Shown here: positions 45,951 to 57,500 of the stretch, piece after piece | Layout of the letters: the number at the start of each line of letters is the position of its first letter | Position numbering within the stretch: the first letter of the stretch is position 1 | Source of the DNA: Mauremys mutica | Taxonomy: Eukaryota > Chordata > Testudines > Geoemydidae | Reading direction: 5' to 3' | DNA: 64,000 bases | NCBI RefSeq assembly: GCF_020497125.1 | Contig: NC_059080.1 | Coordinates: 74,506,618 to 74,570,617, forward strand | Notes under the pieces: generated by a model | What the model saw: the letters and a program-made list of their open reading frames with translations, nothing else | Database searches by the model: none | What the model was told of the DNA's origin: nothing | Made by a program: the position numbers and the translations under genes

Positions 45951-46578
45951 CAGGGCCACCCAGAGGGGGGGGCAAAGGGGGCAATTTGCCCCGGGCTCCG
46001 CAGGGGCCCCCAAGAGAACAGTGGAGGCTCCCGCCTCCGCCCCGCTCCTGGAGCCTCAGCGCATCAAGCGCCGAGTCTCCGCCGGGGCCCCTGAGCCCCG
46101 CCCCGCTCAGAGCCGCGTGGTCAGGGGGCGGGGCTGGGAGCTCCAGGCTGAGCCCCGCTCCCTCCCCACGCGGCTCTGAGCGGGGCGGAGCTCAGGCCTC
46201 GCCGGCCACACGCTGCGGCTGTTCCGGCGAGGCGCTGAGGCTCCGGGTGAGGAGGGAGCCGGTGGTAAGAGGCTGGGGCCGGGGCGAGGGGGAAGCGGGA
46301 CCCGCCGCCGAAGCGCAGCCCGGTCTTCGGTGGCGGGGGCCCCGTTCCGGGACCCGCCGCCGAAGTGCCCCGAAGACCCGCGGCGGGGACCCCCCACCCC
46401 TGCCGAATTACCGCTGAAGACTGGGCTGCACTTCAGCGGCGGGTCCCGCTTCGGCGGTAATTCGGCAGTGGGGGGCTCCCGCCGTGGGTCTTCGGGGCAC
46501 TTTGGCGGCGGGTCCCGGAACGGAAGGGCCCCCCACCGCCAAAGACCCCGGGCCCCCGGAATCCTCTGGGCGGCCCTG
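45951..46578. mobile_element. GC-rich hAT-type non-autonomous transposon with perfect 8-bp duplication
   Basis: A 628-bp element of very high G+C and CpG content in AT-rich surroundings. Ends CAGGGCCACCCAGAGG and CCTCTGGGCGGCCCTG are inverted repeats (one mismatch). AATCAAAG occurs directly on both sides (45943-45950 and 46579-46586) without a mismatch. Inside, 46342-46379 and 46486-46523 are inverted repeats matching at 37 of 38 bases, and 46401-46466 forms further hairpins around ATTACCGC. Long frames on both strands are caused by composition. It would be flagged as a CpG island by simple criteria but has no promoter evidence. Confidence 0.88.
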
Positions 46579-46586
46579 AATCAAAG

Positions 46587-49500
46587 ACACAAATTTCTCC
46601 TTCTAGTTATGCTCCTGCAACCCTATAGAAATCAATGAAATTGTATGAGTGTAGCTGACCACACGATTTGGCCTGTTAACTCTGCCTTAGAGAAGGGAAC
46701 AGCATGGAATACCACTAATTAGATATTCTGTGGCTGCTGAAATTGAACATTCACCTCTGCAGCTTTGGAATATAGACAACCCATTCAGCCGTTTTAGCCA
46801 GAGAAGAGCATGAAAAACCTATATTGCCCTTTTTTGATCTTTCTTCCAAGAAATAAAGCAGCATCTGTTATGATCAAACTTTATTTCTCACTTCCTGAGA
46901 AACTGTGATGTTCAAGCGCAAATAAATAAATAAATATGTATCTACAAATATTGCCAAAGTTCTAAACCTCAAAGTAGGGAGTATTCAAGAAACTGCTGAC
47001 CTACTCTTAAGTTATAATAATGTTTTTCAAATACTCCAAGCCACAGAAGTACTGTAGATTCCAAAAACGGGAACATGAAGAGGCACTATAAATAGAAAAC
47101 AAACCATCATACAGCTGCAATGAAAGAGTGTCTATTTTCTTTCTCTTTTCTAAAGGAGTTTTGCAGGACTATTGCTCTGAATAAGCATTCAACAAAATAA
47201 TTTTGCAGTCTGTGGGGTGTATTCTGTTTTTGAATGCCAAAAAACCTCAACCCATTTAACAACAATTTTTTCATTTCATGGAATAATTTGCTCTTTCCAT
47301 TTAAAATAAAATGGAACTACACAGGTGCCACAACGGGAATAGAATGGATTTTAACAGATCATAACTCATTCTTATGACATGATAGAACACAAGTTATTCT
47401 TTTGAAAAAGCACAGTAATGAGGGCAGCTGGAAGATCTTCTTAGATCAACACTTTAGCCCCAGTTTTTTCTGAAGTAATAGTTAAGACAAACAGGTTCCT
47501 ATGTATCTTTCCCTTTCCCCATTGTCGGCCAACATATTCCTAAGCACATTTTATTGAATTACACTAGAGTTTCTTGTTTAACTGATTATGGCAAACAAAC
47601 TCAGTAAGGTTCTATAAAAATGAATGGGAAAATGCTAATCAAGATTTGCCACATAAGACGTATATGGTCACTAAAAGCATCAGGGGAAGCTAATCTAAGG
47701 GGCTCATTTTCTCACAGCATTCAAGATAATAGAATGGATGAAATTAAACATCATATTAAACATGGAAACTGCCAATAGACATCAAGCTTGCAGGAATTAT
47801 ATCATTGTAGGTTTGTGGGTCAGATGATCAGAGTTAGATATTAATTAGCAGTTGTGTTCAAACATTTGCATATGCTTATCAAATGCACACAAGTCAGGTA
47901 TTTGTGCCTGACCTGCACAGTCAGACCCCTTTCTATCTACATGTTTGGGCATGTGTCTGATTCCCCGCCCGCCCTATGAATGCATAATTTAAGCCTATGC
48001 CTAGTACCTGGACAATTATACAGACCCAACTGAAAATCTGGCTCACTTGTTTTAACAGATTGGTGCTCAGGCATGATCAATCACAGACACACACACAGAA
48101 AACTAACAAGGTTTTGTACTTTTCAAGTAGTGTCCACCCCTAGATTTTGCTGCAATAGAAATATATAGGGGAGGCTGCTGGTCCTTACTTCAGATTTGCT
48201 AATGTGGTTCTCTCTCCTGGAACCAGCAGGATCACAGGAAAAAGAAGTACTGAAAAATAGCCAGTGACCATCTACTTCTTCCAGAGACAGCACGATCAGG
48301 AAGAGGGCTGAGAGCAGCTTGCTTTGGAGATAACCTGATCAGGAACCATTTTACTGGATGCAGAGCTCTCTAGCTGCTTCTTCCGAATTACCTCCCACCA
48401 CTCCAGCCTCTGAGTCCATCCATCTGCAGTCTCTCTCACTGGCTTTCCAGATGATGGCTATCAGCACCTGGATCCTTATTTGGTATTTGATGGCAGTAAT
48501 AGTGGGTATTCATTACCCAGGTGAATCCAAAATTTGTGGATTAGCCCTAGCCTTGTTTAAAGTAATTGTTAGATTAAACTCTTGTCCATGAACTGAAGAG
48601 ACATTATTGGTTCTGTTGCAGATCGCTAATTCTGGGGGGGAAACAGTCCGACTGCCAATTCAGATTTCACTGACTTAAAAATACATTAGCTCTGGAAAGC
48701 AACGCTGCTTACATGAAAAAAGGAAATAGCAGAAATGTTTATGTTTCAGTAACAGTTACTTTGCAACCTAGAGGAATTTACTAAATGAACAGCAGTTTAG
48801 GGTCTTCAAGGCTTAGCAATGCGAATAGTATCTAATGCATTTGAATAAGAAGCAGTTACAAGAGTAAGCTGAGTGGTGCAACAGTCTGTATATTTTATTT
48901 TCTGACAGACTTATAATTGGATTGATGAGTAGCCTGGAGCTCCAGGTACTGTAAGAGAAATGGGTGGCAAAGAAGATAGGTAAACGAGCAGCAAGAAATC
49001 TCAACAGATACGAAATTCTAAGTTCTCGATTTAAAATCACTACTTCAAGGCAAAGGACGAGAAAAGTCTATTTTGATCTTATTATGGTTTGACAAAACTC
49101 TCCATCACTGAAGTATAAAAGACAGACTAATTATATGAAAGCAATGATTTTTTTTTGGTTTGCTATAAAACTAATTATAAAACAGCTTTTAATAAAAAAT
49201 TCTGTGCCAAAGCCAATACATTTTATATTGTCCATTGTAAAATAATCCTTGATGTTGTAGTTTTTAATTCTTAATCAAAGTATTCATTTAGACTCTATAA
49301 AGGAAATTAAGGTGTCATATGTAACTGATTTTGTGGACAATATTTTCTTTGTAGATAGCCTGAAGATATGAAATACCTGCATTAATATGGCATGGGTGTT
49401 AACAGAGGGGTGTCTTCACAATAATGTGAGCACTTCCGTACTCTTTAATTATGATACTGGGTGTCAGACTGTACCTAAGATGTGCTAAGCCTTAAAAAAA

Positions 49501-50509
49501 AATATTTTAAAATTAAAGATTTTATTTTAAAATTAAAGATTTTATTTAGTAAACCTTATTGAGCCTTACCCCTAATCTTGGTCATCCTTATTAAATCTTG
49601 AAATTGAGATAAATATTTAAATGAAAGGAAATGAAAAGATATAAGAGACAACAGAAATCTGTTAAAAATAGTTAAGAATAATTTCCAAAGATTAAGAATA
49701 TTTTATACTGACCAAACCTGAAACGGGGGGAAGGGGGCTAAAAATAGTTGCCAGCTTGATTTTTAACTTGTAGGTTTAGAATTTTACTAAAAATTTCAAA
49801 AGTTGTGTTAGTTTTTAGCTGCTCAAATCTCATTGTCTTTAATAGGGCGTGTACACTTAAAAAGTCTTTGTGATACTTTGGAAATGCAGATTTAAAGGGA
49901 CAGTATTTAATAAAAGGAAATAACATGATAACTCTGCTCATCTGAGTTACTTATTAATTTAAGTTATCCTTCCAGGGTGAAACATAAGTGACTGTTGATT
50001 TGGGTGCCTCAAGTTTTGGAGTGCAACCTAAGGTATCATAAAGGGACCTGATTTTCAGAAAGTGCTGAAGAACAGCCATCAGAAAATCAGGTTCCTTTTA
50101 TGCTGTCCTATGTTGAGCACATAAAATTATTAGAATTTTTAAATTTTTAAATTATTGGCCATAATTTCTGTTCTTTTGAACAACTTGTTATTTTTGCCCA
50201 CTAATTGTATTGACAGAGCAACGTTTTTGCTGACAGCTACATAAGATCGCAATAGTTGTTGCTGTTACTGCTTATAATTTGTTTAGTGCTGAGCATGTAC
50301 TTGACTCTGTCTTAATACTTGTGTACTGAACTATCTCTGCCCTGAAGAACTTACACTACACATCCCTTGGGCCAAACTCCAATTACTTTATTCACCTTGA
50401 GTATCACCTCACTCCACATGCAGGCCCACTGACATTAATGGGCCACATGTAAAGTAAGAGTATTGGAATCTGGCCCATATAAAGCAAGATTCACACGGAC
50501 ATCCAAAGG
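46587..50509. other. AT-rich sequence without a recognised gene
   Basis: Nearly 4 kb with no gene seen. Simple repeats: AAAT units at 46920-46936 and a tandem pair of a 20-bp unit (ATTTTAAAATTAAAGATTTT) at 49503-49543. At about 50280-50355 'TTTAGTGCTGAGCATGTACT' and 'TCTGCCCTGAAGAACTTACA' look like a diverged MIR-type repeat. The 77-codon frame at 48358-48591 has no recognisable domain. Confidence 0.5.
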
Positions 50510-50935
50510 TGAGAGTTAACTTGAAAGATGAATTTGGACTGGAACAGATGCAAAAAAGGGCTAAGAGGATGATCAGAGGACTAAGGAGCCTATCTGTGAG
50601 AGGACTGTAAAAGGTCTTTAATTGTTTAGTTTGGGAAAATGAAGGTTGAGAGGGGATATTATTGCTGTCTATGAATACGTTCACAGGGGTGAGCACCAGA
50701 GAGGATGAAGAGCTATTTAAGCTAAAGGACAAAGTTGGCGCAAGAACAAATGGGTAAAAACTGGCCATGAATACATTTAGGCTGATAATTAGATGAAGAT
50801 TAAAAATCATCAGAGGAGTGAGATTATGGAGCAGTCTTCCAATAGGAGTTATGATGGGGTTACCTGTGACAAGTGACCAACTCGATGACCCAGGAAGTTC
50901 TTTCCATCCTTATGTCTTATATTCTTGTTTTAGGG
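50510..50935 (+). mobile_element. CR1 LINE fragment, C-terminal end and 3' UTR
   Basis: 'CAGATGCAAAAAAGGGCTAA', 'AGGGGATATTATTGCTGTCT', 'AATTAGATGAAGATTAAAAA' and 'CATCAGAGGAGTGAGATTAT' are a diverged version of the end of ORF2 of a CR1 subfamily. No frame remains open on the coding strand. The 133-codon minus frame at 50409-50810 is antisense to it and not a gene. Confidence 0.75.
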
Positions 50936-53900
50936 ATGCTGTTGAAAATGAAAGTAGAGTTTGAGCCAAATACTGTATTTGTCCTGCATTTTTAGATCTG
51001 AAATGGGTCGCTGTCCCAACAAAATTACATAGAAATGTTTTCACTAAGGACTAGTTGAGTTTGGCAACATTGTATGCCAGCAACATTATGTCACATGGCA
51101 CTCTCATGTTATGACATGATGACTGTGGCATCACAACACTTTCATATTGCATATCTGCCTAAAAGAGACAATTTTCCAGGAAACCATCCTCTGTGTGCTG
51201 GTGGCAGGAGAAGGCCAGCTACATAGAGAGGTGTCTAGTCACAATGGGACTGTGACCACATTTAAATGGCCACGTGGATGAAGAGTGAGAGAAGAATAGA
51301 TGGAATGCATTTCAGGGAAGGATAAAGGCATGGGATAGGAAGAACAGTCGCCCAAAGAAGGCTGATAAGGAAGGATGAAGGTTGGGTTGGGAGTAGGAGG
51401 TGGATTGTGGTATGAAGATTGTAACACCAGAGACAAAGAGAAGTGTATGGAGGAAGAAGTGGAGATAAGAGCAGGATTTATGAGTGTATGGAGAAGTTGA
51501 AGAATTACTAATAATGAAGTGGTGGGACGGGAGAAAAAGACATTTTGGATGGAAAAAAAGTATGTGGGGACCAAAGGGTAGATGATCTAGGAATGGGGAG
51601 GGGGAGGCTAAAAAATAGGTGAAGAATACAGGATTCAGAAAATGATTGAGAGAAGCATGGGTGGGGAAGCAATTAAAAGTTGTGATGGCCATGTAATAGG
51701 ACAAGGAGTTACAAGGAAAGGCTGATGGTTAATACAGACTTTCAAACAATGCACTTTGGCAGATTTAGATGCTGAAGTTGTGAAATGGCAAATCAATCAA
51801 TTGCTTGTGATAGGATCAATGAAGCAGGTGGAGCTGTGAGATGATGAATACTGTAATTGAGGGGGCAGTATTGCAGGCTCCTGTAACTTTGCAACTAACA
51901 AAGGCACCATAGAGTGATATTTCTATTTGGGGTTTTGAATGGCAAAATCTGTATGGCAGCTGCAGCTATATGTAAATGGAAACTGTCATTGCCCACATAT
52001 ATTTTAGCCATGAAAGATTTGGAGACTTTTTTTATTTTATTTTAAGCATCCTAGATGATGACAAAGGGTGAAAAAGAACAGGTGTCCTGTGTAATGTTGA
52101 ATTTTTTAAGCTCTTTTCCATAGTTGTTTCTTTGGTTATCTGTTCTGATAAGTTCAAGTAATTAATAGGCAGTTGTATGATTCAGTTGCTGCTGCTAAAT
52201 AGCTGTGGGGTTTTGCTTTGAAATATTTGCTCCTTGCTATATCTTTCATGGCCAGGCATGAGCATGAGGTTTCTAAACAAACTGCTGATTATCTTTATTG
52301 TTTTCAGTGGTCTGGTTTCTGGTAGCTGGCACCAAAGGCTTATATTTAGCTTCGTTCCATTCCAGAATCTGTCTGGACTGTTGGCTACCGCTGGCAGAAG
52401 ATGCCAGTTATTAAAATCACTTACTCTGAACACTAGCCAAGCTTTGTTTTTGTTTTTCAAATTTAGATCCTTCATGGACGAGTAGGCATCTAAATAATAG
52501 AAGACCAAAACAACTCATTTAGTCTTGTGTATATTGGCCCCCCACAAGCTGTTATTTCTCATTTCCTCACAAGAAATCACATAAGTAAAATCACACAACT
52601 TCAAGGTCTAGTTAGACTTCGAAGACCTAACTGAGGTGGAAGTGGCTTCACATAAACTGTAGTGTTTGGTCTTTAACTACAGGCAAGTAGGTAGCAGACA
52701 CATCTTAACATTTGGAAACATAACTGCTGAAGAAGCATGGTTAGTGTAATTGCAATGGACAAGGGAGACTGACTCTTTTTTAGAAACTACATTGAGGAGG
52801 AATCAATCATACCTAAATCAGTTAACTATTACCTCATGTGTTGTGAACACTTGTAACTATCTGCAGACCAAAAATTATTCACTGAAATTACACAGCAAAT
52901 TAATTTGAAGAAATACCTTTTGAGAAAATGCTTGCAGATGATTTGAGAACAGACAAAAGGTGAAATTAACTGAAGAAATGATTTGTTATGAAGTGCTCAC
53001 CCAGCTCTAGTAATGAGTAAGATGGATTTTACGTTGCTTCTCGCCTCTGAAAATAGTTACAAATGTATAGTTTTGTAGCTTATAGAAACAGAAGGCCAGA
53101 TTCAGCCATTCCTATCCACGTTCCTTAGCACCTTCCTCTATGAGCTGAACCATTGAAATTATTAGGACTTTTTAATGAAGGAATGTTTTGCTGAAGTTGA
53201 ATAGCAGTGGTAAACTTGGCCTATCATAATTAGAAATGGAAAAAGGCCATTAGATACACTTTCACAGCCATATCATGTTTGTTTAAGTTCATGCTGGGAA
53301 AAGAACATTCAGAGGTGAGATTGATTTTAAGTTTATTTTGAGGTAGTGGTCTGTTGCAAATTTAGATCTGATGCCTAAAGTAACGCTGTCTGTAAAAGGA
53401 TCATTGACATTAACAGCTGGCTAACAGTTTTAGCAATGAGAAATTATGCAGGCTCAATCTTTTTCACTCTGCCTTTGGTGATTAGCATAAAATTTCCATT
53501 TCCACAATGCATTGTATTGTGGTTCTGCCTCAGAAAACAATTGTTCAGCCACTACTAATAAACTCTTATATTTAATAATTCATCGAAACTGCATACATTT
53601 GAACTCAACTAGAATGGAAAGGAATACAGAGTACCACCCACTTCTCCAGTTCGCTTTATTTGGAGTATGAGAATCTTTCATGATGCTAATCTGCTTTGGG
53701 TAGTGTAGCCTTGGCAAGTGGAATGTGAACACAAAATATGTAGCTCGTAGAGTGTGCTGTTTTCTTGTATTTCCGGTAAAGGCTAAGCTGCTAAACTGTT
53801 ATCCCTTAGGTGGAAACTTGGTGAGAATTGGTCAATCTTCCATTAATTTCTTCACAGGTTCCTACTACTTTTCAATGGACCATGCTGCTTGGCCCTCTGA

Positions 53901-55964
53901 GTCTATCTGAGTTTGTTTTGCAGTTTCTATTATGCACACAACCTCCTAATATTTTAATACAATAGGAAGGTTATGGATGGGAGTTTCAAAAATGCTCAGT
54001 GTTGGCATAACTCTGCTTCCACTGAAGCCAATGGAATTTAATCTCAGTGAGGAGCAGAATTAGGCTAATACTGAAAGCTTCTGAAAATCCCACCCCCATA
54101 CCCCAGGGGGAAAAAGCATGGTTCCCACAGGGACAGCAGCTCCTTGCCACTACACACAGATTCTGATCCCCGCCATGGCCACTTTGTGCTGTGCTGGTGG
54201 CACAAGAGGATTGTACAGTTGTCTTACCCAGCTAGTTGAGGATTCCCCGGGCTTGGAGGAATCCCTGACTAGCAGAGAAATAAAAATCCATTGGGACAGT
54301 GAAAAGCTTCGTAAGTTGGGATGCTCTGAATGAGATGCTCAAACTGTAGTTTGCTGTACTTGGGTTCACTCTTGAATCTCAAACCACTATCTAAACAAAA
54401 AGGCTTGCCATTTTTCTTAGTGCAGCTTTGATTTTTTTGTGTGTGGTAATTCTATACAATAGTCTATTGACAAACAAATAAACATTCCCTCTTTTCCTCC
54501 AGGATGGTTTGAATTATAGTTGTTCCTAACTAATTGTGTTTTCACAATTGCAATCTATGATGAGAAAAACCTTTTAATTAGATTCCCAACCTAACAGGCC
54601 AAATCTCTCTTCTCATAGTCTAAAATACTTATCTTTATCGACTTAAGCAATGCAAAAAAAAAGACAAATAGCAACATTTCATTAACAATCCATTTACTTC
54701 AACTGCAACTTCAAATTGAATTGACATTATTCATTACTGCTATCATTTCTCTTGAGACTATAATATAGGCTTAAACCAGGGAGCATGCTGTGATCTGTAC
54801 CTTTATCTGAAGATTAATTTATTCAGTTACTCTGTGTTATGAGAAACTCAGGCAGTGCCAAGCAGGAAATGAAATGGGCCACTTCCCTAGATTTCATTTG
54901 AAAGTGTTGAGATGGAAAACAATAGCTAAAACGCAGTAAAGTTGCTGTCTTAATTCACAGTTAGTGAGAGACAGTAGAGCACCCTATGCAGATAGAGCAG
55001 AGACACCAATTGGCTAGTGGGTTGTCCCTATCTGTACCCAGCCCAGGCTGGGCAAGCTGATGATCCAACCAGCAGACGAAATTCAGTGATGAATCCTGCC
55101 ACCTGAAGCACGTTGCACTTATGCTAAGAAGAAGTGGGTTGGGATTCTTGAGAGTTATGGTGACTTCCCTTCCCATCAGTGGTCACTGATGTCACCTGCA
55201 CACTGCCTGATCCCTCTCAGAGGGTATCCTTGTACTCTTTAGCACATAGGGAGAATGCCGTTTGCTCACTCTGCCCTAAGGCTCCTAAATCCCTAAAATA
55301 AAGGCTCATTTGGGCTTTCCTCAAGATCCATTTCCTGGTATTCCAGTATCATTAGCTGCAATTAACATACTGTACAGGTAGAACCAGGTAGTTTAAATTT
55401 TTTAGCTACCTATTGCCTTGAACTTACACCAGGCAGCTTGATTATAATGAACTCAGCCTCATGTCACAGTATTTGTGAACAATATAACAGACAACAGAGA
55501 CCAACTTTTGATATGAGAAAGAGACTTTGGAGGTCCAAAGAAATGTTGAAACTAAATAAATGGGGCTCATATTTTATTAACTGTTAAAAATTGCAATATT
55601 TTGCACGTAAAACCATTAAAAGTCATTTTTCCCCTGTGGGTTTCTAGACAATAGTACAATCATAAGAAGAATGGATCATCTCAAACACTGCATGAATGCA
55701 GTGGGCGTACCCTCATGGTACTATAGGTGTATCAGTAACAGGCTAATAAATCACTTGAAAGCAGTTCCCTTCCATCAGCTGTAACCTTGGGGCAAAGTGA
55801 ATTGGTAAATCTAATGCTGAGTTAAAAAGCATCAAACTGCAGATTCAAAACAGTCCCAACCCCAAATCCATATGATTTACAAATAATGTGTATGTACTTA
55901 CCTTAGAATAGTCACTGTGGTACAGTGATCTCCAGTGACTGAGGTGGAACAGAGATTGCATTTG
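50936..55964. other. Sequence without a recognised gene; purine-rich block
   Basis: About 5 kb without a recognised gene. 51280-51720 is strongly purine-rich on the plus strand (many GGAAGGA, GAGAAG and GGGGAGG words), which produces two pyrimidine-coded minus frames (51239-51704) of Ser/Pro/Phe/Leu-rich sequence. At 53995-54095 ('CACTGAAGCCAATGGAATTT', 'GAAAGCTTCTGAAAATCCCA') is another old repeat piece. Frames at 52182-52508 minus and 52234-52485 plus overlap and are not recognised. Confidence 0.5.
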
Positions 55965-56300
55965 TCCTAATGAATCAGACTGTTGGTTCATCAGCTCCAG
56001 CATCCTGTCTCTGTCATTGGCCAATACTTGATGTTCCAGAGCAAGGTGAAACCTTCCATAATTCACCTTCCTTAGCCAATTATGATTCAGGGGAGGGGAT
56101 TTCCTCCGGATCGATGCAATGTTATATGTGTGTGTCTTGCAGCATGAGATTTGTTTAAACTTATTTACATAACTACAAATGTTATTTTTATTTATTAAAA
56201 TATCCAGTCCTTTCTAATAGCCACATCCAGTCAGCTCCATCTTGGGGCAGTGAATTCCAGGCTGACTACATGCTGTGTGAAGAAAATTTGTTTCTTTGTT
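55965..56300 (-). repeat. CR1 LINE 3' end fragment, interrupted
   Basis: On the plus strand 'CAGCATCCTGTCTCTGTCAT' followed by 'TGGCCAATACTTGATGTTCC' is a diverged form of the CR1 3' UTR seen better at 13780-13800. A later piece, 56235-56300 ('CTCCATCTTGGGGCAGTGAA', 'ACATGCTGTGTGAAGAAAAT'), continues the same 3' UTR. About 100 intervening bases (56112-56210) are not recognised and may be an insertion or a diverged part. A TTTG microsatellite follows at 56289-56312. Confidence 0.65.
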
Positions 56301-56639
56301 TGTTTGTTTGTTTTTAATGGGGCCAAATCCTGAAGTCATTACTTAGATCCAGATCTCTGCATGGATGCACAGGAAAGGATGGGAGAATGCAGTGAAACCC
56401 CGTCCTTTGTGCCCTGATTGCTGTCTTTGTCCTCACCTGCTGAAAAGTGTTGCTCCTCACTAGTGACCCCATGGGTGCTAGCTACCCTGGAAAAGGCAGA
56501 GCTAGCTGACCAAGGAGGGGTGTGCATGCTGTGCTATTTTAAGGGTATTGTGGAGATTAATGGAAGAAGGAGGCACACATCAGGACCCTAATGGGGCTCT
56601 AGGTGATCGCTACTTCCCACCACCCAACACAGATGTAAT
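56301..56639. other. Sequence without a recognised gene
   Basis: TTTG microsatellite, then unrecognised sequence. The frames at 56339-56527 minus and 56548-56766 plus have no recognisable domain. Confidence 0.45.
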
Positions 56640-57500
56640 GAGGTTGAGTAGTGTCCGCAAAAGAGAAACTGAACAACTAATTATTCCTCAAGAAAGGTTT
56701 TTAATGACTTATGACTATAAAGGTAACACAGACAGAATGTGCCTAGCGACTTCACATGTACTGTAACCATCCCCAACCAACACAAATTCATATGCAATAC
56801 TGATACATTAACCAATTATAGTTTCCTAATTTTAACCTACCTATTAACTTATTTAACAACTTATAAACTTTTACGATAAACTTGATGGTAACTTATACTG
56901 AAGACAGGCACAGCAACTTGTAAAGCCACTATGATTTATAAACTACTACCTTGACCAGCGCTGTACCTGCTTCCAGCAAGGCACAAAACATATACAGTTA
57001 CTATATATTGATTAACTATTGACTATTACTATTTTTAAACAACTTAAACAATTTACTAATATACTTAAACTATAGTATTAATACAGACTTAAGATTAACC
57101 AGCTCGAGCATAACCAGACCTTTTCAGTCCAAAATCTTACCCTGCATTCTTCCAAAGATACATTACCTTCAGTTGACCATTTCCTGCACTGGCCAGGCAC
57201 AGATAATCAGTGAAGCGCAAGTCCCTTTAGTTCAGGGGGTGTATGTGAGCCTGACAAAGAGTGATCTCTTTTAGGTCAACACACACACACTTGCGCCTCT
57301 GCATCTTATTTATACGGTATTTGCTGTCCGTGTTTCAAAACAGGTCAACCAATGAAGGTGGCCAAATGTTTCAGTGTGGTATTTGTGGTTGCCTTGATCT
57401 TATGAACTGTGCACCTGTGCTCAGCTCATCTCTTTTCTATGCGGCTAATAGTGGTTAATTTTCTAGACTAAAAAATGCTCGAATCAGCTTAAAGAGGTGT
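56640..57500 (-). repeat. Candidate LTR with TATA box, minus strand
   Basis: About 860 bp whose composition differs from its flanks. On the minus strand a good TATA box (TATAAATA, plus strand 57307-57314) is followed within 50 bases by a CA-repeat-containing segment and then a GC-richer stretch. The far end (56680-57120) is AT-rich. A TATA box at the start of a transcribed segment inside a long repeat-like block fits an LTR read leftwards. I could not find paired copies, TG..CA ends or a target duplication, so the extent is approximate and the class tentative. Confidence 0.35.

Noticed and set aside
45898..46638. Several Pro/Arg/Gly-rich frames up to 143 codons and an apparent CpG island promoter
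   Set aside because: The block is a transposon bounded by inverted repeats and a perfect 8-bp duplication; no core promoter or gene start adjoins it.
50409..50810. Minus-strand 133-codon frame with hydrophobic segments
   Set aside because: It is antisense to a recognisable CR1 fragment.
51239..51704. Minus-strand frames of 111 and 130 codons, Ser/Phe/Pro/Leu-rich
   Set aside because: Result of the purine-rich plus strand, which rarely gives stops on the minus strand; no domain is seen.
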